NCBI GenBank assembly: GCA_009827205.1
Contig: WUAK01000134.1
Span: 1 to 7,664 of the forward strand
DNA length: 7,664 bases
Direction: 5' to 3'
Source: Phycisphaeraceae bacterium
GTDB lineage: Bacteria > Planctomycetota > Phycisphaerae > Phycisphaerales > UBA1924
The position numbers and the translations under genes were made by a program. The notes under the pieces are model-generated. The model made no database searches and was not told the origin of the DNA. It saw nothing but the letters and a program-made list of their open reading frames with translations. Shown one piece after another: positions 1 through 5,415 of the stretch. Positions within the stretch are counted from its first letter, which is position 1. Every line of letters starts with the position of its first letter.

Positions 1-506
1 GGCTCGAGGAGCTCGAGGCGATCGAAGCCGAAGACAACTTCCAGAGCTACTCCAAAAAGATGGAGAGCCAGCTCCGCCGCGAGATGCGGAAGATCAAGCG
101 AAACCTTGACGGCATCCGCCGGATGGAGAAGATCCCGGGCGCCCTCGTCATCATCGACGTCTCGCACGAGATGACGGCGATCAACGAAGCCCGGAAGCTG
201 GGCATACCCACCGTCTGCCTGATCGACACCGACGCCGACCCGGCGTACGCCGATATCCCGATCCCGGGCAACGACGACTCGATGCGTTCGATCGACGTCG
301 TAGTTCGAGAGCTCTGCAAGTCGATCGCCGAAGGCAAGAGCCAGCGGACCGAGGCAGCCGAGGGTGCAGACGAAGCCAGCCAGGAGCAGGCTCCACGCCA
401 GCGCAAGCAGGGCAGCCGCCGAAGCGTTCGCGGCGAAGCCTCTGCTTCCGCGACCGACGAGGCCCCCCGCACGGCGCCCGATGCGATCGCAGCCCCAACC
501 GAGTAA
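1..506 (+). CDS. rpsB: 30S ribosomal protein S2, 3' part (start lies left of the window)
   Basis: Structural protein of the small ribosomal subunit. Codons run in frame from base 3 to the TAA at 504-506, leaving 167 residues; the beginning is outside the window. An in-frame ATG at 60 is internal, because the sequence before it (LEELEAIEAEDNFQSYSKKM) already fits the S2 segment leading into the coiled-coil region. Family landmarks follow in order: a charged helical stretch, then LDGIRRMEKIPGALVIIDVS, then HEMTAINEARKLGIPTVCLI, then DTDADP and IPGNDDSMRSID, all matching the conserved C-terminal half of bacterial S2. The last 50 or so residues, after VRELCKSIAEG, form a low-complexity Ala/Glu/Arg/Ser tail, a part of S2 that varies freely between species. 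tsf follows 124 bp downstream on the same strand, the classic rpsB-tsf order, so co-transcription is likely. Identification is near certain; only the N-terminus and promoter cannot be seen. Confidence 0.97.
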   Translation, partial: LEELEAIEAEDNFQSYSKKMESQLRREMRKIKRNLDGIRRMEKIPGALVIIDVSHEMTAINEARKLGIPTVCLIDTDADPAYADIPIPGNDDSMRSIDVVVRELCKSIAEGKSQRTEAAEGADEASQEQAPRQRKQGSRRSVRGEASASATDEAPRTAPDAIAAPTE

Positions 507-583
507 AGCTTCTCTGAGCACTTCAGAGTTAACATTGTTTATCCGAGCCGAGGCGAGAGAGAGCCTCATTTAGATACAGACTC

Positions 584-608
584 GCGCCGCCAGACCAAGC
601 GGCGGCGC
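584..608 (+). promoter_or_regulatory. GC-rich hairpin in the tsf leader
   Basis: GCGCCGCC (584-591) and GGCGGCGC (601-608) are perfect inverse complements, giving an 8-bp all-GC stem around a 9-nt loop (AGACCAAGC). No T-run follows, so it is not a normal intrinsic terminator. The stem ends 10 nt before the GGAG ribosome binding site and does not cover it. It could act as an attenuator, an RNA processing or stability element, or a protein site that adjusts EF-Ts relative to S2. These roles are inference; only the inverted repeat is seen. Confidence 0.5.
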
Positions 609-618
609 CCAATCACCC

Positions 619-622
619 GGAG
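619..622 (+). promoter_or_regulatory. Ribosome binding site of tsf
   Basis: GGAG lies 8 nt before the ATG at 631. It supports that ATG as the start of tsf and agrees with the usual N-terminus of EF-Ts. Confidence 0.7.
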
Positions 623-630
623 CATTCACT

Positions 631-1458
631 ATGGCCGACATCAGCGCCAAAGACGTGATGGCCCTTCGCAACCGCACTGGTCTTCCCATGATGGCCTGCA
701 AAAAAGCACTCGCCGAGACCGGCGGTGACATCGATGCAGCCGAGGATCACCTCCGCAAGACACTTAAGGGCAAAATGGAAGGTCGCACCGAGCGTGCTGC
801 CGCCGAGGGACGCGTTGCGGTTGCCGTCAACGGCACCGCAGCCTCAATCGTTGATCTCCGCGCCGAGACCGACTTCACCGCCAAGAACGACAAGTTCATC
901 GAAGCCGCCGACAAGATCGCCCAGCTCGCCCTGGCAGCGCCCGCAGGCGAGGTCGCGCCGACAGACGAGATGAACGCGATCATGGACGACATCCGCATCT
1001 CGACGGGCGAGAACGCCTCGATCGGCCGCGTCCACAAGATCGAGAAGGACAACGGCGAGAGCTTCAGCTCCTACGTCCACCACGACGGCAAGACCGCTGT
1101 GCTCATCCACGCAACCGCGGGTGCGGACGACGACGTCCTTCGTCAGATCTGCATGCACATTACCGCGGTAGTGCCGAGGCCTCTCGGGATCACCGCAGAC
1201 GACATCCCCGCCGAGCTCGTCGAAAAGGAGCGCAAGTTCCGGATGGAGCAGGCTGTGGAGTCCGGGAAGAACGAGGAGATCGCCGCGATGATGGTCGAGG
1301 GCGGGATCAAGAAGTTCTACTCAGAGGTCGCCCTCAACGAGCAGGACTTCGTGGTTGACCCCTCGAAGAAGATCAAGGACCTGCTCGGCGGGGCCGCGAT
1401 CAAGGAGTTCTTCCGCTGGGAAGTCGGCGAAGGCGTCGAGACCGACTCGGGCGAGTAA
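631..1458 (+). CDS. tsf: Elongation factor Ts
   Basis: Cytoplasmic nucleotide exchange factor that releases GDP from EF-Tu so that EF-Tu can rebind GTP and aminoacyl-tRNA. The 275 residues are close to the E. coli length (283). Residues 1-45 are the N-terminal UBA-like domain with the first family signature (LRNRTGLPMMACKKAL, residues 12-27). The signature usually has Gly or Ser where this protein has Pro19. The core starts near residue 55 and carries the second signature around DLRAETDFTAKN, including Thr80-Asp81-Phe82; the equivalent Asp and Phe in E. coli EF-Ts reach into EF-Tu and disturb its magnesium site. Thr83 replaces the usual Val. The C-terminal half shows AELVEKE (194-200), MVEGGIKKFYSEVALNEQDF (221-240) and the closing EVGEGVE, all typical. 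The start is fixed by the GGAG at 619-622 and alignment of the first residues. It follows rpsB and ends at a strong terminator. Confidence 0.98.
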   Translation: MADISAKDVMALRNRTGLPMMACKKALAETGGDIDAAEDHLRKTLKGKMEGRTERAAAEGRVAVAVNGTAASIVDLRAETDFTAKNDKFIEAADKIAQLALAAPAGEVAPTDEMNAIMDDIRISTGENASIGRVHKIEKDNGESFSSYVHHDGKTAVLIHATAGADDDVLRQICMHITAVVPRPLGITADDIPAELVEKERKFRMEQAVESGKNEEIAAMMVEGGIKKFYSEVALNEQDFVVDPSKKIKDLLGGAAIKEFFRWEVGEGVETDSGE

Positions 1459-1485
1459 CCCTCCTCTAGTGCCAAAGAGAAACCC

Positions 1486-1515
1486 AGAGGCCCGGGAGCA
1501 ATCCCGGGCCTTTCT
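1486..1515 (+). terminator. Rho-independent terminator of rpsB-tsf
   Basis: AGGCCCGGGA (1488-1497) pairs perfectly with TCCCGGGCCT (1502-1511) across a GCAA tetraloop of the stable GNRA type. A G-U and an A-U pair can extend the stem to 12 bp (1486-1513). TTTCT overlaps and follows the 3' arm, a short T-run. It begins 27 nt after the tsf stop. Read on the other strand, the stem is followed by CTGGGTTTCTCTTT, so it may also stop transcripts running leftward from oppF, less efficiently. Confidence 0.9.
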
Positions 1516-1533
1516 CATGGTGTCAAGAACCCC

Positions 1534-1573
1534 CTCAGAAGCCAGAAACCGGCCTCACAGCCCAGAAACGCCG
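1534..1573. repeat. Imperfect 20-bp tandem duplication
   Basis: Two adjacent 20-bp units (1534-1553 and 1554-1573) share 13 of 20 positions, including CTCA at the start and CCAGAAAC at the same offset (1542-1549 and 1562-1569). Only two copies exist and they are degenerate, so this is probably an old local duplication or chance; no function is implied. Confidence 0.35.
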
Positions 1574-1627
1574 ATTTGACCCTACAGAGTGAGAAAGCGA
1601 AAAAAGTTACCCAAACTACTGGCACGC

Positions 1628-1716
1628 CCGAAAAGCTAATGCATATTTCGGATGTCTTGTCTCTCTCTTCCCATGGCTCGACTGACGGCTAACGCTCTCA
1701 GTCGGGTTTTCTTTTT
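1628..1716 (+). ncRNA. Candidate small RNA ending at the second terminator
   Basis: The second + strand terminator stands about 160 nt past the tsf terminator with no gene in between, which suggests a separate short transcript. Upstream of it sit a hairpin (CCGAAA 1628-1633 with TTTCGG 1646-1651) and an unpaired pyrimidine-rich tract (1655-1672, CTTGTCTCTCTCTTCCC region) of the kind that can pair with Shine-Dalgarno sequences. A poor promoter match exists (CTGGCA 1619-1624, 17-nt spacer, CATATT 1642-1647), which would start a transcript of roughly 60 nt near 1654 and leave out the first hairpin. It matches no RNA family I recognise. It could equally be the tail of read-through from tsf with a backup terminator. 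Confidence 0.25.
1677..1716 (+). terminator. Second (orphan) rho-independent terminator
   Basis: CGACTGA (1679-1685) pairs perfectly with TCAGTCG (1698-1704), and T1678-G1705 plus C1677-G1706 extend it to 9 bp. The 3' arm is followed by TTTTCTTTTT (1707-1716), a strong T-run that gives it clear + strand polarity. On the - strand the T-run is replaced by GCCATGGG, so it is not a terminator for the opp operon. Which transcript it ends is unknown: tsf read-through or a small RNA. Confidence 0.8.
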
Positions 1717-1786
1717 GGCCCTCACTACGCGATCAAGCGCATGAGACAGCCATCAAGCCAATCAATACTCGAGCAATCTAGCTTTG

Positions 1787-2797
1787 TTACATCCGGGCCC
1801 AGCAGGCGACCGCCTGGCCGTTGACCCGCATCTCAAGCGGCGGCATCTCAGTCCGGCAGCGATCCTGCACTTCTGGGCACCGGCCCGCGAAGGGGCACCC
1901 TGGGGGCGGGTTGAGCGGGCTCGGGACATCGCCCTGAAGGACGGTCAGCGGTCGACGTTCGTCCGGGTCGTCGATCGGGTTCGAGCCCAGCAGCGCCCGC
2001 GTGTACGGGTGCTCCGCTTGCTCGCGGAGGCGATCGCTCTGGATCTTCTCCATGACCCGGCCAAGGTACATAACCATGACGTTGTCGCAGAAGTGCTCAA
2101 CGACCTTCAGGTCGTGACTGATGAACATCATCGTGAGCCCAAGCTGCTCCTTGAGGTCCTTCATGAGATTTAGAACCTGCGCTTGGATCGATACGTCCAG
2201 CGCAGAAACGGGCTCATCCGCGACGATGAACTCGGGCTTGAGCGCGAGGGCCCTGGCGATGCCGAGGCGCTGCCTCTGACCGCCAGAGAACTCGTGAGGG
2301 AACTTGTCCTTCGATTCGGGCCTCATACCGACGGTCGCGATGAGTTCGTCGATGTACGACTCCATCTTGTCGGGCGTGACAACGTTGTGGAACGCAATAG
2401 CTTCCTTGAGAAGCCCCCTGACGGTCAGTCTTGGGTTGAGCGAGCTGTAGGGATCCTGAAAGATGATCTGCATGCGTCTGCGGACGCTCATCATCTGCTT
2501 GTGGTCTAGACCTGTGATCTCGCTTCCTTCGAGATAGACCTTGCCCTCGGTAGGCTCGAGCAGACGGATGACCATCTTGCCAAGTGTCGACTTGCCGCAA
2601 CCCGACTCACCGACGACCCCCAGCGTCTCTCCTCTGGCAATCGAGAACGATACATCGGTGACCGCGTGCACGTTCGCGACGACACGGTTGAGTATGCCGC
2701 CGTGGACGGGGAATCGCTTGTGTATTCCTTCGGCGTGAACGAACGCCTTCTCCGCCGTCTCAGTGCTGTTCAATTCTTGTGTAGCCGGAGCGGTCAT
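1787..2797 (-). CDS. oppF: Oligopeptide/dipeptide ABC importer, ATPase subunit OppF/DppF type
   Basis: Cytoplasmic ATPase that powers peptide import together with OppD. The 336 residues contain the Walker A loop GESGCGKST (63-71), Q-loop Gln114 in IFQDPYSSLNPRL, signature SGGQRQR (171-177), Walker B IVADEP (191-196) and switch His228 in FISHDL. The C-terminal Opp/Dpp domain (about 265-336) has four cysteines at 301, 307, 314 and 332 (pattern CPFAGRCPEVQDRC, later ACW). In a structurally studied relative such cysteines hold an iron-sulfur cluster; that this also happens here is inference. The frame stays open to an ATG at 2848, but the ATG at 2797 is preferred: it overlaps the oppD stop as ATGA and has AGGAG 7 nt upstream, while the 17 extra residues look unlike the family. 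It is the last gene of the operon. OppF is chosen over OppD from gene order and the FQDPYSSLNPR motif; exact substrate is unknown. Confidence 0.94.
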   Translation of the reverse strand: MTAPATQELNSTETAEKAFVHAEGIHKRFPVHGGILNRVVANVHAVTDVSFSIARGETLGVVGESGCGKSTLGKMVIRLLEPTEGKVYLEGSEITGLDHKQMMSVRRRMQIIFQDPYSSLNPRLTVRGLLKEAIAFHNVVTPDKMESYIDELIATVGMRPESKDKFPHEFSGGQRQRLGIARALALKPEFIVADEPVSALDVSIQAQVLNLMKDLKEQLGLTMMFISHDLKVVEHFCDNVMVMYLGRVMEKIQSDRLREQAEHPYTRALLGSNPIDDPDERRPLTVLQGDVPSPLNPPPGCPFAGRCPEVQDRCRTEMPPLEMRVNGQAVACWARM

Positions 2798-3822
2798 CCC
2801 GTGGCTCCTGTAGTCAGATCTACTTCCTGGTTCCTCGGGAAGTGGCACCGGACAGGCCTGTCGTCGAACGCATGCGCTGTTAGATCAGGCTCAATATCCA
2901 CACATTTCTGCTCTTTGAACGGGCAGCGGTCCTGGAACCTGCAGCCCTTGGGCAGTTCGAACAGGCTGGGGACGATGCCCTTGATGGTGGGCAGCCTGCC
3001 ATCCTCGCTCCGCTTGCCTGCCTTGGGAATCGACTCGAGCAGCGCTTTGGTGTAAGGGTGCTGAGGACGCTTGAAGAGATCGCTCACAGGTGCCTGCTCG
3101 ATGATCCGACCCGCGTACATCACGATAACTCGATCACAGACCTGAGCTACGACGCCGAGGTCGTGCGTAATGAGCAGGATCGAGGTTCCAAGGCGTTCTT
3201 TGAGGTCCGCCATGAGCGCCAGAATCTGAGCCTGAATCGTTACATCGAGAGCGGTCGTGGGTTCGTCGGCAATCAGAATGTCCGGCTCGCAGCAGAGTGC
3301 GATCGCGATCATGACCCTCTGACGCATACCTCCCGAGAGTTGGTGCGGGTACTCCTTGTACCGCTGCTCGGGGTTTGGGATCTCGACGAGCCTGAGCATC
3401 TCGACCGCTCTATCGCGACGTCCTTTCTTGTCGAGCTTCGTGTGGTACTTGAGAGCCTCGTCCAGTTGCCAGCCGATCGTGAACACCGGGTTCAGACTTG
3501 TCATGGGCTCCTGAAAGATCATGGCAATCCGATCACCCCGCACCTTGCGCATCTCGGTTTCAGGGGCGGTCGCAAGGTTGAGATTGTCGAACAAGATCTC
3601 GCTGGACGGATCGATGATGCTGTTGCGTTCGGGCAAGAGCCTCATGATGGTTTTACTAGTGACGGTCTTGCCGCAACCCGACTCACCGACGATACCGATG
3701 GTCTCGCCAGGGAAAACATCGAAATTGACATCGTCGACAGCTGTCACGGTGCCGCGATCGGTGCGGAAGCTGGTCTTGAGTCCGCGAACTCTGAGAATCG
3801 GTTGTTGTGTGGTTTCAGACAT
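2794..3822 (-). CDS. oppD: Oligopeptide/dipeptide ABC importer, ATPase subunit OppD/DppD type
   Basis: Partner ATPase of OppF on the cytoplasmic face of OppB/OppC. Its 342 residues are normal for the family. Visible motifs are Walker A GESGCGKT (46-53), Q-loop Gln104 in MIFQEPMTSLNP, signature LSGGMRQR (162-169), Walker B ILIADEP (182-188) and His220 in LLITHDLGVV. All catalytic residues are present, so both ATP sites of the heterodimer look intact. The C-terminal domain (about 255-330) has cysteines at 294, 300, 307 and 326 in the same layout as OppF, a possible iron-sulfur site by analogy. The M-Q-R signature variant (SGGMRQR) and FQEPMTSLNP are typical of OppD rather than OppF. The start at 3822 comes 3 nt after the oppC stop and has no clear Shine-Dalgarno sequence, so translation probably depends on ribosomes finishing oppC. 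Confidence 0.95.
   Translation of the reverse strand: MSETTQQPILRVRGLKTSFRTDRGTVTAVDDVNFDVFPGETIGIVGESGCGKTVTSKTIMRLLPERNSIIDPSSEILFDNLNLATAPETEMRKVRGDRIAMIFQEPMTSLNPVFTIGWQLDEALKYHTKLDKKGRRDRAVEMLRLVEIPNPEQRYKEYPHQLSGGMRQRVMIAIALCCEPDILIADEPTTALDVTIQAQILALMADLKERLGTSILLITHDLGVVAQVCDRVIVMYAGRIIEQAPVSDLFKRPQHPYTKALLESIPKAGKRSEDGRLPTIKGIVPSLFELPKGCRFQDRCPFKEQKCVDIEPDLTAHAFDDRPVRCHFPRNQEVDLTTGATG
2805..2809 (-). promoter_or_regulatory. Ribosome binding site deciding the oppF start
   Basis: On the - strand AGGAG occupies 2809-2805, 7 nt before the ATG at 2797-2795. The same ATG shares bases with the oppD TGA (2796-2794), forming ATGA. This favours start at 2797 over the upstream ATG at 2848. Confidence 0.8.
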
Positions 3823-3825
3823 AGA

Positions 3826-5415
3826 TCAGTTCACGTGCTTTGGATCAAACGCATCCTGGAGTGCGTCGGACAGGATATTGAATGCCAACACAAGGATGAA
3901 CATAAACAGTGTTGCAGCGCCGATTTGCCAGAAGAAACCCTGCACGACCTCGCTCTTGGCCTGACTGATCATGATGCCCCAGCTAGCACCCTCGCCAAGA
4001 GGCAGACCGAGACCAAGGAACGTCAGGATGACCTCGCCCTTGATCGCACCAACAAAGAGGAGCGAGAAGTTGATGAACATCAGGTGCAACGTGTTCGGGA
4101 TGATGTGCTTGACCAAGATATAGAACCGGCTAAACCCGATCGCCGTCGCGGCTTGGACGTACTCGAGTTCTTTGATCTTCATCGCTTCGCCGCGGATAAC
4201 ACGGCAAGGCCCGATCCAATATGTCAGTGCAAAGGCTAGATAGAGCGACGGAAGCCCGCGGAATTCCTGGAGTGGGCCTGAAACAAACATGAAGCTCAAC
4301 ACAGCGAGCAGAACGAGCTGAGGGATCGAACTGAAGATTGAGTAGAGCCATGTAACGACATGATCTACGAAGCCGCCGAAGAACGCAGCGGCTGCTCCCA
4401 TGAGACTTCCTATCAGCACGGCTGTCAGACCGACGATGACGCCTACCTGGATCGCGATCTTTGCCGAGTACAGTGCCCGAACCAGAATCGACCGGCCCTG
4501 TCGATCGGTGCCAAAGATCAGCCGAGAGTTGTAGGCCATACCGGCCAAGCCAGTAGGCTTGGGCATCAACTGATCAACGAACTCCATAGCGTCGGGCAAG
4601 AGTGATTCTGCTGCGTCAAGCTGGAGAGCAGCCTCTCTTTGTGCTGCTTCGTCTATGGCGGCAAGAGCATCGGAGAGCTCGGGGAGGGGTTCATCGGTAT
4701 CAAACAGAAGATCAACCGTATCGAGTACTTCTTCCATTGAGTCGGCTGGGAACGCATCATCCCGACCAGACACCGCGGCGTAGTCGTCAACCGCGTAAGA
4801 GATTTCCTCAAGGCCGAAGGCGACTTCTTCACGCAAAAGGGAGAGGTCATCCTCATCGCCAGCCAAACGCAACTCGGAAATCGATACACGCGATGCTCTC
4901 GTCTGTACCAGCACAGTCAACGCGGCATTTGAGAGAGACCGCGCATCGTCGAGCTCAGCGAGAATCTCCTCACCCCGCTCGACGCGCTCACGAAGCTCTT
5001 CCTGTGAGACATCTAGTATCTGCCGCTCTTGTACGGCATATGAAGCGATGACCTCCTCGACCGATCGTTCTGATTCGGGACCGAGCCTGTCGAGTTCATC
5101 CACCGCGTCTCGCACACGGCTGAAGAAGAAATCCACGTAATCGAGGCGACCGGTGACACCGATTGGCTTGCCGAGCCCGCCCAGGCTAGGAGGAGCGACC
5201 TGCGAGAGCATCTGCTCTGGCAAGAACGCGCCGGCCACAGGCGTCTCCTTCAGATTCCAAGCGCCGGTTTTCGTGCCCATCCACTGCATGACATCGATTG
5301 CCATCATCCACGCGGCCAACAGGAAATAACACCCAATCACCGCGAGCGAGAACATCGCTAAGCGGTTGCGCCGAAGCTTGCCCCACCCACGAGACTTGAA
5401 GAAACGCTTGATCAA
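3826..5415 (-). CDS. oppC: Peptide ABC importer permease OppC type with a large acidic insertion
   Basis: Inner-membrane permease of the binding-protein-dependent family that pairs with OppB to form the channel. A basic N-terminus (KRFFKSRGWGKLRRNR) is followed by the first membrane helix (about 19-40). The conserved core resumes at IFGTDRQGRSILVRALYSAK (300-319), then membrane helices about 322-346, 352-378, 388-404, 440-465 and 495-515. The cytoplasmic EAA loop that docks on the ATPases is EYVQAATAIGF onward (418-441). The protein ends with SDALQDAFDPKHVN, like other OppC. At 529 residues it is over 200 longer than usual, because residues 41-299 between the first helix and the core are expanded, which should face the outside of the membrane. 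The start is TTG at 5415 (TTGA overlap with the oppB stop, GAGG 5 nt upstream). The next ATG codes Met21, inside the first helix, and would lose the basic anchor. Confidence 0.93.
   Translation of the reverse strand: MIKRFFKSRGWGKLRRNRLAMFSLAVIGCYFLLAAWMMAIDVMQWMGTKTGAWNLKETPVAGAFLPEQMLSQVAPPSLGGLGKPIGVTGRLDYVDFFFSRVRDAVDELDRLGPESERSVEEVIASYAVQERQILDVSQEELRERVERGEEILAELDDARSLSNAALTVLVQTRASRVSISELRLAGDEDDLSLLREEVAFGLEEISYAVDDYAAVSGRDDAFPADSMEEVLDTVDLLFDTDEPLPELSDALAAIDEAAQREAALQLDAAESLLPDAMEFVDQLMPKPTGLAGMAYNSRLIFGTDRQGRSILVRALYSAKIAIQVGVIVGLTAVLIGSLMGAAAAFFGGFVDHVVTWLYSIFSSIPQLVLLAVLSFMFVSGPLQEFRGLPSLYLAFALTYWIGPCRVIRGEAMKIKELEYVQAATAIGFSRFYILVKHIIPNTLHLMFINFSLLFVGAIKGEVILTFLGLGLPLGEGASWGIMISQAKSEVVQGFFWQIGAATLFMFILVLAFNILSDALQDAFDPKHVN
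4561..5115 (-). other. Acidic, lysine-free insertion segment of OppC (residues 101-285)
   Basis: This part of oppC encodes 185 residues lying between the first membrane helix and the conserved GTDRQGRS core. By my count about 50 residues are Asp or Glu, about 14 are Arg and none is Lys or Cys. Heptad-like, Leu/Ala/Glu-rich stretches (for example SQEELRERVERGEEILAEL, 137-155, and LAAIDEAAQREAALQLDAAE, 251-270) suggest alpha helices or short coiled coils. The frame is uninterrupted and base use resembles the flanking gene, so this is not a frameshift artefact. Expected topology puts it on the binding-protein side of the membrane. I recognise no named domain. Confidence 0.75.

Larger units (their letters stand above)
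507..630 (+). other. rpsB-tsf intergenic spacer
   Basis: This 124-bp spacer holds a weak 5-bp stem (GAGGC at 550-554 with GCCTC at 563-567, loop GAGAGAGA), a much stronger GC hairpin at 584-608, and the tsf ribosome binding site. I see no convincing -35/-10 pair. The AT-richer stretch around 528-540 (GTTAACATTGTTTATC) is the only place that slightly resembles one, so tsf is probably transcribed from the rpsB promoter outside the window. Confidence 0.6.
1459..1786. other. Convergent intergenic region between tsf and oppF
   Basis: No protein gene is credible in these 328 bp. From left to right it holds the tsf terminator (1486-1515), an imperfect 20-bp tandem repeat (1534-1573), a purine-rich stretch (about 1582-1606), a CCGAAA/TTTCGG hairpin (1628-1651), a pyrimidine-rich tract (1655-1672) and a second + strand terminator (1677-1716). 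The remaining 70 bp before the oppF stop show only weak 3-bp stems. I found no intrinsic terminator with - strand polarity directly after oppF. Confidence 0.7.

Noticed and set aside
60..506. A separate 148-codon gene beginning at ATG 60
   Set aside because: The frame continues to the left edge with S2-like sequence, so this ATG is internal to rpsB.
1576..1604. Promoter based on TTGACC at 1576-1581
   Set aside because: No -10-like hexamer occurs 16-18 nt downstream, where the sequence is GAAAGCGAAAAA.
1673..1744. 23-codon ORF starting at ATG 1673, hydrophobic and signal-like (MARLTANALSRVFFLALTT)
   Set aside because: The ATG has only pyrimidines upstream, no ribosome binding site, and the frame runs through the terminator stem and T-run, whose TTTTCTTTTT creates the hydrophobic residues.
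1784..2509. + strand frames of 129 and 108 codons opposite oppF
   Set aside because: Both lie antisense to the Walker and signature motif coding of oppF and have no ribosome binding site or recognisable product.
3058..4239. 393-codon + strand open frame over oppD and the 3' end of oppC
   Set aside because: It is exactly antisense to clear ABC transporter genes with intact motifs, its product resembles no family I know, and such long mirror frames are common in GC-rich genes.
4561..5115. oppC as a fusion of two genes or a frameshifted pseudogene
   Set aside because: One continuous frame links the first helix to the permease core, there is no internal stop or start with a ribosome binding site, and both ends match OppC.
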